Origin: an uncultured Holophagales bacterium | Lineage (GTDB): Bacteria > Acidobacteriota > Thermoanaerobaculia > UBA5066 | DNA length: 9,760 bases | Direction: 5' to 3' | Assembly (NCBI GenBank): GCA_937864895.1 | Contig: CALMDF010000466.1 | Location: 1-9,760 of the forward strand | Shown here: piece after piece, positions 1 to 6,565 of the stretch | Layout of the letters: every line of letters begins with the position of its first letter | Position numbering within the stretch: position 1 is the first letter of the stretch | The notes under the pieces: generated by a model | The model's database searches: none | Seen by the model: only the letters and a program-made list of their open reading frames with translations | Told to the model about the DNA's origin: nothing | Program-made: the position numbers and the translations under genes

Positions 1-95
1 TTCTCCGCGGCCGGTGCGGGCGGCTCCTCGGCGGCGCCGGGAACGGCGAGGGAGAGAACGACCAGGGGAGCGGTCATCCAAAAGGCGCTTCTCAT
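1..95 (-). CDS. Secreted protein, N-terminal fragment (runs off the window)
   Basis: The reverse strand reads ATG at 95-93 followed by MRSAFWMTAPLVVLSLAVPG and then an Ala/Pro/Glu-rich stretch (AAEEPPAPAAE), leaving the window at base 1. The first 20 or so residues form a signal peptide: Met-Arg, a hydrophobic core around residues 8-18, and a likely cleavage after PGAA. An AGGAGG Shine-Dalgarno sits at 100-105, four bases before the ATG, which fixes the start. The mature protein begins with a Pro/Ala/Glu linker typical of periplasmic or outer-membrane proteins. Only 31 codons are visible, so the function cannot be assigned. It is transcribed divergently from the flippase gene. Confidence 0.75.
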   Translation of the reverse strand, partial: MRSAFWMTAPLVVLSLAVPGAAEEPPAPAAE

Positions 96-182
96 GCGGC
101 CTCCTCTCAGGCGGGTGCCCTGCTTCAGCGTTTGGTGAGGCGAAGTCTCTCACGGGGCCTTCCGGCCGAGGGACTCGGGGGA

Positions 183-188
183 TACCCT
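183..188 (+). promoter_or_regulatory. TANNNT -10 box six bases before the flippase GTG
   Basis: TACCCT at 183-188 is followed by six bases and then GTG at 195. A -10 element at this distance would place the transcription start on or next to the start codon, giving a leaderless mRNA. No clear -35 hexamer is visible. The same arrangement is seen before the genes starting at 6565, 7485, 7509 and 8778. This is inference from position and sequence only. Confidence 0.4.
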
Positions 189-194
189 CTCGCC

Positions 195-1667
195 GTGCCG
201 CCCGGCCCCGGCGCGCGCCGCGCCATCCTCGTCTCCACGGTCTCGGTTCTCGCGGGAGGGGGAGCTGCCCTCGCGGGGAGCCTCGTCCTGCGCGTGCTCA
301 TGGCGCGTGCACTCCCGCCGGACGCCCTGGGCCTCGTCCTCCTCGCCATCGCCGTCGTGACCCCCATCGGTTCGATCGCGGGGCTCGGCATGAACCCCGC
401 GATCGCCCAGGGCGTCGCCGAACGGCTCGCGCGGGGCGACGAGGACGGCGCCCGGTCCATCGCCCGGCGCGGCCTGCTCCTGGCCTTCGGTTCCGGCGCG
501 GCCGTGGCGCTCCTCCTCGCGCTCCTCGTCCGCCCCCTCGCGCGGCTCCTCGACCAGCCCGGCCTCGACCGGGTCCTCCTGCCGCTCGCTCCCGTCGCCC
601 TCGGCCTCGCCGCCGGCGTCGCCGCGCTCGGCATCTCGCGCGGGTTCGGCGACTCTCTCGGGCGCTCGCTCGTCCGGGACACCGGCGGCGGCCTCCTGCG
701 CGTCCTGGGCGTCGGGGCCGTCCTCCTCGCGGGGTCCCCGACGTCGTTCCGGGTCGCCGCGGGCTTCGCGGCGGGCTCGGTGACCGCCGAGCTCCTCTTC
801 GCCGGCTACGTCGCGGCGAAGGGGTGGCTCTCGCCGGCGGCGCGCGTTCCCACCGGCCCGCTGATGCCGGCCCTTAGACCCCACGCGGCCACCGAGGTCC
901 TGTCGCAGTCCGCTCTCTGGCTGGACGTCGTCGTCCTCGGCGCCCTCGCGTCCCCGGCGGTCGTCGGGCTCTACGGAATCGCGAGGGGGCTCACGCGGGT
1001 CCTCGACCTCGTCCGGCACGCGTCCTCGCACGGCTACCTGCCCGCGGCGTCCACCGCGTTCGCCAGGGGTGAGGGGGCCCGGATTCCGGCTCTCCACGTC
1101 TCGACCCGGCGATTCGCCTTCGCTCTCGTCTGGCCCGTCCTCGCGACCTGCCTCCTCGCGCCCGGCCCCCTCCTCGGCCTCCTCTTCGGCCCGACGTACG
1201 AGGCCGCCGCCCCGGCGCTGCGGCTCCTCGCCCTCGCGAGCTTCGTGTCGTCGTTCTTCGACTACCTCGATCTCGTCCTCGTGGCCGAGCGGCGCCCCGG
1301 GGACGTCCTCGGGGCGGGAGTCGCCGGGGTCGTGTCGCTCGCAGCTCTCCTCGCGGCTCTCGTCCCCCTCTACGGTGGCGAGGGAGCCGCCCTCGCCCTC
1401 CTCGGCTCCTCGGTCCTGCGCGGCCTCCTTCTCCACCTCTTCTGCTTCCGTTCGCGTCCGTTCCGGCCCTTCCTCCCCGCGATCGCCGGGCCGGCGATCC
1501 TCGCGGCGGCCTCCCTGGCCGCCGGGGCCATCCTCCTCCAGGCCCTCCGGCCGGAGCCGCCCGCCGCGCTCGTCCTCGCCGCCGGGGCGGGCGCCGCCGC
1601 GTCGGCGGTGGCCCTCCTCTGGTTCTTCAGGGAGCGGGGGACCGGCGTGGGATCCTCCCCACCGTGA
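195..1667 (+). CDS. Wzx-like polysaccharide/oligosaccharide flippase (MOP superfamily)
   Basis: This is a polytopic inner-membrane protein of 490 residues, the usual length for Wzx/RfbX-type flippases. These move lipid-linked oligosaccharides, or other lipid-linked sugars, from the cytoplasmic to the periplasmic face. It is almost entirely hydrophobic helices separated by short Arg-rich loops, consistent with 12-14 membrane segments. The first helix (about residues 10-32) is followed by the family-like pattern RVLMARALPPDALGLVLLA, then a GLGMNPAIAQ loop and a cytoplasmic ERLARGDEDGARS segment. The open frame extends upstream to a TTG at 132 (511 residues), but that start has no ribosome binding site. 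GTG 195 is preferred because it lies close to the first helix and has a TANNNT box six bases upstream. The stop overlaps the next gene's start (GTGA), and that gene is a glycosyltransferase, which supports a role in polysaccharide export. The sugar substrate is unknown. Confidence 0.82.
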   Translation: MPPGPGARRAILVSTVSVLAGGGAALAGSLVLRVLMARALPPDALGLVLLAIAVVTPIGSIAGLGMNPAIAQGVAERLARGDEDGARSIARRGLLLAFGSGAAVALLLALLVRPLARLLDQPGLDRVLLPLAPVALGLAAGVAALGISRGFGDSLGRSLVRDTGGGLLRVLGVGAVLLAGSPTSFRVAAGFAAGSVTAELLFAGYVAAKGWLSPAARVPTGPLMPALRPHAATEVLSQSALWLDVVVLGALASPAVVGLYGIARGLTRVLDLVRHASSHGYLPAASTAFARGEGARIPALHVSTRRFAFALVWPVLATCLLAPGPLLGLLFGPTYEAAAPALRLLALASFVSSFFDYLDLVLVAERRPGDVLGAGVAGVVSLAALLAALVPLYGGEGAALALLGSSVLRGLLLHLFCFRSRPFRPFLPAIAGPAILAAASLAAGAILLQALRPEPPAALVLAAGAGAAASAVALLWFFRERGTGVGSSPP

Positions 1668-2578
1668 GCAGCGGCCCCGAGGTCTCCGTCGTCGTCCCCG
1701 TCTACCTCTCCGAGGCGACGCTCCCCGGTTTTCTCGACGCGCTCGCGCGGCAGACGTTCCGGGACTTCGAGACGATCCTCGTCGACAGCGGGCCCACCGA
1801 CGCCTGCGAGCGGATCGTGGCCGGGCGCGCCGAGGCGATCGCCTACGTCCGTCCCGGCGGCCGCCTCCTGCCCCAGGCCGCCAGGAATGCCGGGGCCGAG
1901 CGGGCCCGGGGAACGCTGCTCGTCCACACCGACCCCGACGTCTACGCCGCTCCCGACTGGCTCGAGAGGCTCGTCGCCGCGCACCGCGAGACCGGCCACG
2001 TCGTCGTCGGGGCACTCGCCTGTCACGGGCGGCGCTGGATGGACCTCGGCATCCACCTCTGCAAGTTCAGCAAGTGGCTTCCCGCCGGCGGACGGCGTCC
2101 CGTGGACATGGGTCCGACCGCCAACGTCCTCCTCCCGCGAAGCCTCTTCGAGGAGGTGGGGCGCTTCCACGGCGACATGCTCATGGGGGACGCCACGCTC
2201 AGCCGGGACCTCGTCGCCGTCGGCGCAACGCTCCTCTTCGAGCCGCGGGCCGTCGTCGACCACCACCACATCGAGACCCTCCGCTCGTTCCTCCGGGAGC
2301 GCTGGCGGCGGGGGATCCTCTTCGGAAGCCTGCGAGGCGGCTGGATGAGGGAGAGAAAAGCCGCGCTCCTCGTGCTCCTCCTCGCGAGCGTCGCTCCGGT
2401 CCGGATCGCTTCGAACCTCGCGCACTGCGCAACCCACGCGGCCCGCTCGGGCGGCCTCGGGACCTTCGTCGCGACTCTTCCCGTCGTCGCGCTCGGTTTC
2501 ACCGCCTCGATCCTGGGTGAGGCGAAGGGCTACGCCGAGGTCCTCTTCGGGCCCTCCCGCGGCTCCGACAGCTCGTAG
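1664..2578 (+). CDS. Glycosyltransferase family 2, with C-terminal membrane segments
   Basis: This 304-residue protein has a GT-A fold at the N-terminus: the first strand is EVSVVVPVYLSE (6-17), followed by LARQTFRDFETILVDSG (27-43). The metal/nucleotide-binding DxD motif is D90-P-D92 in LLVHTDPDVY. An acceptor-side GDATLSRDL segment (175-183) and a DHHHIETLRSFLRERW stretch (199-214) are where this family usually keeps catalytic-base and substrate residues. Two hydrophobic C-terminal segments (about 233-250 and 264-284) probably anchor it to the inner membrane. It should transfer a sugar from a nucleotide donor to a lipid-linked or surface glycan; donor and acceptor cannot be read from sequence. 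The GTG start overlaps the flippase stop by 4 nt, so the two are translationally coupled. The last 49 bp are antisense to the end of the other glycosyltransferase gene. Confidence 0.88.
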   Translation: MSSGPEVSVVVPVYLSEATLPGFLDALARQTFRDFETILVDSGPTDACERIVAGRAEAIAYVRPGGRLLPQAARNAGAERARGTLLVHTDPDVYAAPDWLERLVAAHRETGHVVVGALACHGRRWMDLGIHLCKFSKWLPAGGRRPVDMGPTANVLLPRSLFEEVGRFHGDMLMGDATLSRDLVAVGATLLFEPRAVVDHHHIETLRSFLRERWRRGILFGSLRGGWMRERKAALLVLLLASVAPVRIASNLAHCATHAARSGGLGTFVATLPVVALGFTASILGEAKGYAEVLFGPSRGSDSS

Positions 2579-3486
2579 ACGGTGAAACGCGCCTCGGCGT
2601 CGAGAGGGCCGAAGACGAGCCCGAGCGCCTGCCCCCAGGCCGCGCGGAGCTGGACGGCGTAGACGAACGGGGCGTTCCGCAGGAGGAGACGGGCCCGGGC
2701 GGGCTGCCTGCGGCGGCACCGCCCGAGGGCGAGGAGAATCGAATAGAGGGGGATGAGCGGCGTCGCGACGACGTAGAAGGCGCGACGGGCGAGGCCCCAG
2801 CCCTGCTCGGCGGCCCGCAGCGGCCCGTAGATCCGGTAGAAGAGCTCGACGCCACGGCCGATGCTCCCCAGCGTCGTCTCGTTCAGGTGCTCCATCACGG
2901 CGCCGGGCGCGAGGACGAAGCGCCGCCCCTCGCGGAGCATCCGCTCGTGGAGGACGAGGTCGCACGCGAGAAGCCGGGGCAGGTCGTCTCCGAACGCGCG
3001 GAGCGCCTCCGTCCGGAAGCTCGCGTTGTGCCCGGGGAGAAGCCTCGTGTCTCCCCCGGGAAGCGGCGGCTCGAAGAGGCCGTAGCTCAGGGAGCCGATG
3101 ACGTCGGACTTCCCGACGCCGGGGTTGGCACCGACGACGGCCCACCCCGTCGCCGCGACGCCCGGGTCCCGGAAGGCCGCGAGGACCGCGCCGGCCCAGC
3201 CCGGGCGGACGCGCGTGTGCTCTTCCAGGAAGGCGACGAGCGGGGCCCGGGCGTCGGCAACGGCCCGGGCCCGTGCAGCGGAGTAGGTCGTGCCCGGCGG
3301 GAGGCGAAGGACGCGGACGGAAGGAGCCTCCGAGCCCGGGACCGGCGGGGCCCCTTCCGGCTCGAGGTCGACGAGGAGGACCTCGAGCCTCTCCCGAAGC
3401 CCCTGGGCGGCGAGGGACGCGAGGCACGGACCGGCCCGCCCCCTGAGGGGCCCGACCAAGACGACGACGGACAGCTCCGGCGGCAC
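2530..3486 (-). CDS. Glycosyltransferase family 2 (DxD replaced by EEH)
   Basis: This 318-residue protein is laid out like the neighbouring family 2 enzyme. It has a first strand PELSVVVLVGP (3-13), the strand LEVLLVDLEPEG (34-45), and a GT-A core ending in FLEEHTRVRPGW (87-97). The DxD position is E88-E89-H90, a substitution I recall from some family 2 subgroups. A GHNASFRTEAL segment (152-162), LACDLVLHERMLREG (173-187) and VMEHLNETT (197-205) match the acceptor-side region. Two hydrophobic segments (about 236-254 and 272-290) suggest membrane association. It starts at a GTG one base after the exoD stop (TGA-C-GTG), so it is the second gene of an exoD-led operon. Role: probable sugar transfer in envelope polysaccharide synthesis; specificity unknown. 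Its last 16 codons and stop lie antisense to the end of the plus-strand glycosyltransferase gene. Confidence 0.85.
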   Translation of the reverse strand: MPPELSVVVLVGPLRGRAGPCLASLAAQGLRERLEVLLVDLEPEGAPPVPGSEAPSVRVLRLPPGTTYSAARARAVADARAPLVAFLEEHTRVRPGWAGAVLAAFRDPGVAATGWAVVGANPGVGKSDVIGSLSYGLFEPPLPGGDTRLLPGHNASFRTEALRAFGDDLPRLLACDLVLHERMLREGRRFVLAPGAVMEHLNETTLGSIGRGVELFYRIYGPLRAAEQGWGLARRAFYVVATPLIPLYSILLALGRCRRRQPARARLLLRNAPFVYAVQLRAAWGQALGLVFGPLDAEARFTVYELSEPREGPKRTSA

Positions 3487-3487
3487 G

Positions 3488-4114
3488 TCAGAACCCCAGC
3501 CGCTCGAACGCCGCTCCCCCCGCGTAGACGAGGAGGAGGGCGAGCGCGGTGAAGTAGAGAACGGTCACGACGAGCGCGAAGAACGCCGCGACGAGCATGA
3601 AGCCGTCCTCTTCCAGCTCGCCGAGGGCGACGGAGACGACGGCGAGGGCCGGGAGCGCGTTGTTGAACGGGATCCCGGCCAGGGGGAGCGAGATGAGGAG
3701 GCCGGCGGCCGCGATCATCAGGCCGCCCGCGCGGCGCCCCCTGTCCCCGGACACCCACGCCTGCATCCTCGGCCGCGTGAACCTGCGGAAGAAGCCGAGG
3801 ACCTTCGTGGCGACCGTGAAGAGCCTCCGCCAGACGGCCGGCCCCGGAGCCCACCCGGCCACCTTCGCCGGGAGCCAGGGGGAGGGCCGCCCCCGGGCCA
3901 TCTGCCACCCCAGGACGGCGAGCGAGAGGCCGAGGGCCGTCGCTATGGGGCCGAGGACGACCGGCTGGAGGAACGGGAGAGCCTGGAGGACGCAGACGAA
4001 AACGAAGCCCGACTCCTTGAAGCTCGCGAACGCCTCGCCGAGCGTCAGCGGACGCGTTTCGGCCGTCTCGCGGCAGGCCGCGAACGCGGCCATCAGCTCT
4101 TCGTACCGCCCCAT
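3488..4114 (-). CDS. exoD: ExoD-family exopolysaccharide synthesis membrane protein
   Basis: This 208-residue integral membrane protein has ExoD-family features. A cytoplasmic N-terminus with PLTLGEAFASFKESGF (22-37) leads into the conserved hydrophobic segment ALPFLQPVVLGP (45-56), then LGLSLAVLGWQMARGRPSPW (61-80). After a basic loop come ISLPLAGIPFNNALPALAVV (141-160), ALGELEEDG (163-171) and a long C-terminal hydrophobic stretch (172-200). ExoD was named for a Rhizobium exopolysaccharide/alkali-sensitivity phenotype; its biochemical activity is not well defined. A GTG six bases further upstream (4120) is also in frame. ATG 4114 is chosen because GGAG at 4120-4123 then sits five bases before it. 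It leads an operon with the downstream glycosyltransferase, which fits a polysaccharide-related role. Confidence 0.87.
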   Translation of the reverse strand: MGRYEELMAAFAACRETAETRPLTLGEAFASFKESGFVFVCVLQALPFLQPVVLGPIATALGLSLAVLGWQMARGRPSPWLPAKVAGWAPGPAVWRRLFTVATKVLGFFRRFTRPRMQAWVSGDRGRRAGGLMIAAAGLLISLPLAGIPFNNALPALAVVSVALGELEEDGFMLVAAFFALVVTVLYFTALALLLVYAGGAAFERLGF

Positions 4115-4119
4115 CTCCA

Positions 4120-4123
4120 CTCC
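4120..4123 (-). promoter_or_regulatory. Shine-Dalgarno GGAG of exoD, deciding the start
   Basis: On the reverse strand GGAG (4123-4120) lies five bases before ATG 4114. It overlaps the alternative GTG at 4120, which would then lack a usable ribosome binding site. This favours the 208-residue product over the 210-residue one. Confidence 0.5.
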
Positions 4124-4167
4124 AACGAGCGCTCCGGCCCGCCCGGTCCCGCCCCCCTCGCCGCCAC

Positions 4168-4180
4168 GGAAGATAATTCC
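4168..4180. promoter_or_regulatory. AT-rich divergent promoter candidate between exoD and sppA
   Basis: The spacer between the divergent exoD and sppA genes (4115-4221) is very GC-rich except for one AT-rich spot centred on 4174. On the plus strand GATAAT (4172-4177) resembles a -10 box for sppA with a leader of roughly 35-40 nt. On the minus strand TATCTT (4175-4170) is a TANNNT candidate for exoD with a leader of about 50 nt. The spot is bounded by the inverted repeat GGAA/TTCC (4168-4171 and 4177-4180). No convincing -35 hexamer is visible on either side. Confidence 0.4.
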
Positions 4181-4221
4181 CTCTGCTGCCGCGGCTGAAG
4201 CCTGGCGGCCAAGAGGGTCTC

Positions 4222-5979
4222 ATGGCCAAGGGTGGAAAAGGTCTCCTCGTTCTCGTCGCCGCCATCGTCGTCCTCGGCACCGTCCTCGTCGGCGCCGGAG
4301 TCCTCGTCAGCGGCCTGGGGAAGCCGTCGGTCCCGAAGAGGGCGATCCTCGAGGTGGACCTCGAGCGGGGAATTCCCGAGACGCCCCCGGACGACCCGTT
4401 CGCCGTCTTCGGCGGGGAGCGGCCCCTCACCCTGCGCGACGTCGTCGACGCGCTCGAGAAGGCGGGGGACGACCCGCACGTCGTCGGCCTCGTCGCCCGG
4501 CTCGGCGCCGCGCCGATCGGCGTCGCCGAGATCCAGGAGATCCGCGACGCCGTGAAGGCCTTCCGGGAGAAGAAGAAGTTCGCGGTGGCCTACTCGGAGA
4601 CGTTCGGCGAGTTCGGCCCCGGGAACGGGGCGTACTACCTCGCGACCGCCTTCGACGAGATCTGGCTCCAGCCCTCGGGCGACCTCGGCCTGAACGGCCT
4701 CGTGGCCGAGAGCGCCTTCCTCCGGGGCACGCTCGACAAGCTCGGCGTCAAGCCCGAGTTCGGCCAGCGCCACGAGTTCAAGAACGCGATGAACACGTTC
4801 ACGGAGACGAAGTTCACCGACGCCCACCGCGAGGCGACGAAGGCCCTGCTCGAGTCCCTCTACGCGCAGATGGTGAAGGGGATCGCCGAGGGCCGGAAGA
4901 TGACGGAGGCCGAGGTCCGCGGCCTCGTCGACAGCGGCCCCTTCCTGGGTCCCGAGGCGCTCGAGGCGAAGCTCGTCGACGGCCTCGCCTACCGCGACGA
5001 GGTCCGCGCGAAGCTCGAGGCGAAGGGGGGAGCCGGAGCGAGGTTCTTCGGCCTCCAGGCCTACCTGAAGAAGGAGGGACGCCCGCACGCCTCCGGGAAG
5101 AGGACGATCGCCCTCGTCTACGGCGTCGGCGGCGTCGCGCGCGGCAGGAGCGGCGGCAACCCGCTCACGGGCGGGCAGACGATGGGGTCGGAGACCGTGG
5201 CGAAGGCGATCCGGACGGCCGTCGAGGACGACGACGTCGCGGCGATCCTCTTCCGCGTCTCGAGCCCCGGCGGGTCCGCCGTCGCCTCCGACACGATCTG
5301 GCGAGAGGTCGTCCTCGCGAAGAAGGCGGGCAAGCCCGTCGTCGTCTCGATGGGCGACGTGGCGGCCTCGGGCGGCTACTGGGTGTCGATGCACGCCGAC
5401 AGGATCGTCGCCCAGCCCGGGACGATCACCGGCTCCATCGGTGTCCTGGCCGGGAAGATGGTGACGCCGGCCATGTGGGAAAAGGTCGGCCTCACGTTCG
5501 ACCAGGTCGAGGTCGGCGCGAACGCGAACATGTGGAACGCCTCGCGGAGCTTCTCCCCCGCCGAGTGGGCGCGGTTCAACGCGTGGCTCGACCGGATCTA
5601 CGACGACTTCACGTCGAGGGTCGCCGAGGGGCGGAAGCTCCCGAAGGAGAGGGTCCTCGAGATCGCGAAGGGGCGCGTCTGGAGCGGGGAGGACGCGAAG
5701 GCGATCGGCCTCGTCGACGAGCTGGGGGGCTACGCGACGGCGCTGAAGCTCGCGAAGGAGGCCGCGAAGATCCCGGCCTCGGAGAAGGTGAAGGTCACCG
5801 TCTTCCCGCGGGAGCGGACCCCCTTCGAGAAGCTCGCCGCGAAGCTCTCCGGCGAGGAGGAGGACGAGAGCTCCTTCACCGCGCTCGCGGGGCTCCTCGA
5901 GCCCCTCAGGCCGGTTCTCAGGCAGATCGAGGCCGAGAGGCGGGGAGTCCTGACGGCGCCGCCCCTGACGATCCGGTAG
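4222..5979 (+). CDS. sppA: Signal peptide peptidase SppA, long (67K) form
   Basis: This is a 585-residue membrane-anchored serine protease of family S49 that degrades signal peptides left in the membrane after secretion. It has an N-terminal anchor (about residues 7-31), then two tandem S49-like domains as in the 618-residue Escherichia coli enzyme. The catalytic Lys is in the N-terminal domain, K187 in RHEFKNAMNTFTE. The catalytic Ser is in the C-terminal domain, S383 in GDVAASGGYWVSM. Other family landmarks are VSSPGGSA (347-354), TITGSIGVLAG (401-411) and the ending GRVWSGEDAKAIGLVDELGG (484-503). An AGAGGG Shine-Dalgarno (4212-4217) lies four bases before the ATG. The C-terminus (about 543-585) is acidic then variable. 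The gene stands alone, divergent from exoD and convergent with the next gene, and has no obvious functional link to the polysaccharide genes. Confidence 0.95.
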   Translation: MAKGGKGLLVLVAAIVVLGTVLVGAGVLVSGLGKPSVPKRAILEVDLERGIPETPPDDPFAVFGGERPLTLRDVVDALEKAGDDPHVVGLVARLGAAPIGVAEIQEIRDAVKAFREKKKFAVAYSETFGEFGPGNGAYYLATAFDEIWLQPSGDLGLNGLVAESAFLRGTLDKLGVKPEFGQRHEFKNAMNTFTETKFTDAHREATKALLESLYAQMVKGIAEGRKMTEAEVRGLVDSGPFLGPEALEAKLVDGLAYRDEVRAKLEAKGGAGARFFGLQAYLKKEGRPHASGKRTIALVYGVGGVARGRSGGNPLTGGQTMGSETVAKAIRTAVEDDDVAAILFRVSSPGGSAVASDTIWREVVLAKKAGKPVVVSMGDVAASGGYWVSMHADRIVAQPGTITGSIGVLAGKMVTPAMWEKVGLTFDQVEVGANANMWNASRSFSPAEWARFNAWLDRIYDDFTSRVAEGRKLPKERVLEIAKGRVWSGEDAKAIGLVDELGGYATALKLAKEAAKIPASEKVKVTVFPRERTPFEKLAAKLSGEEEDESSFTALAGLLEPLRPVLRQIEAERRGVLTAPPLTIR

Positions 5980-5996
5980 GAGGCGCCCCGCCCTAC
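5976..5996. terminator. Hairpin spanning both stop codons of two convergent genes
   Basis: GTAG (5976-5979) pairs with CTAC (5993-5996), and GGCG (5982-5985) pairs with CGCC (5989-5992). This makes an eight-pair stem with a two-base bulge and a three-base loop. The TAG stop of sppA (5977-5979) and the TAG stop of the minus-strand gene (5995-5993) form opposite arms of the stem base. There is no T-run on either side, so it is not a canonical Rho-independent terminator. It could block read-through or stabilise 3' ends in both directions. Confidence 0.35.
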
Positions 5997-6565
5997 TCGA
6001 TGCTCCCGCCGGAGCCCGCCTCGGCGATCCGGCGGCGCGCGTCGAGGCGCCAGTCGAGGCGGCCCCGAGCCTGCGAGGCGAGCCTGCCGTCGGGGCCGAA
6101 GAACATCGTCTCGAGCGGGCGGCGGTTGTTGAACCTGAGCGTCGTCTTCCCTTCCGGGTCGAGCGTGAGCGAGGCGGGGACGGGCGGGACGAGGCCGTTG
6201 CTGGCGAGCCAGGCGTCGAGGGCTTCGAAGGAGTCCGCCTTCACGAGGACGACGAACTCGGAGCCCGCGTCCTCCCGGAGCGTCTCCTGGAAGGTGAAGA
6301 GCTCGCGCAGCTCCTCGGCGGCCTCGCCGTCCCCGGGGTCGACGAAGTGGACGACGAGGACCTTTCCGGGCGCGCCGACGAGGTTCCTCGTCTTCCCGTC
6401 CCGAAGCCGCACCTCGAGGAATCCTCCCGCGTCGAGGTTCATGATCCCGTGGTCGTGGTCGGCGTGGGTCGCCGGGACGAGGGCCGACCGAAACGCGAGG
6501 AAGGCCGCCGCGACGGCCCCGACGAGTACCACGGACAGGACGAGACGGCGCTTGGAAGGAGTCAC
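5993..6565 (-). CDS. Membrane-anchored thioredoxin-fold protein without cysteines
   Basis: This 190-residue protein has an N-terminal anchor (basic MTPSKRR, then hydrophobic residues 8-27), so the rest should lie outside the cytoplasm. A His/Asp cluster, HADHDHG (34-40), follows. The domain after it resembles TlpA/thioredoxin: strand KVLVVHFVDP (68-77), helix EAAEELRELFTFQETL (81-96), strand SEFVVLVKAD (102-111), SLTLDPEGKTTLRF (132-145), and the cis-Pro-like region RRPLETMFFGPDGRLASQ (148-165). The position expected for CxxC reads VDPGDGEA, and the whole protein contains no Cys, so it cannot be a thiol oxidoreductase. A binding or scaffold role is inferred. The frame is open further upstream to 6727, but that would overlap the preceding gene by about 165 bp. 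GTG 6565 overlaps that gene's stop as GTGA and has TACAAT seven bases upstream. Confidence 0.72.
   Translation of the reverse strand: MTPSKRRLVLSVVLVGAVAAAFLAFRSALVPATHADHDHGIMNLDAGGFLEVRLRDGKTRNLVGAPGKVLVVHFVDPGDGEAAEELRELFTFQETLREDAGSEFVVLVKADSFEALDAWLASNGLVPPVPASLTLDPEGKTTLRFNNRRPLETMFFGPDGRLASQARGRLDWRLDARRRIAEAGSGGSIE

Noticed and set aside
132..194. TTG 132 as the start of the flippase
   Set aside because: It has no Shine-Dalgarno or -10 box, and the extra 21 residues are not hydrophobic or family-like. GTG 195 is better placed, though 132 cannot be excluded.
150..3427. Very long minus-strand open frames (150-2015 and 1370-3427) antisense to the flippase and glycosyltransferase region
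   Set aside because: Their products are low-complexity Arg/Gly/Glu/Pro strings without domains. Stops are rare in all frames at this GC content, and the opposite-strand or overlapping frames carry clear family motifs.
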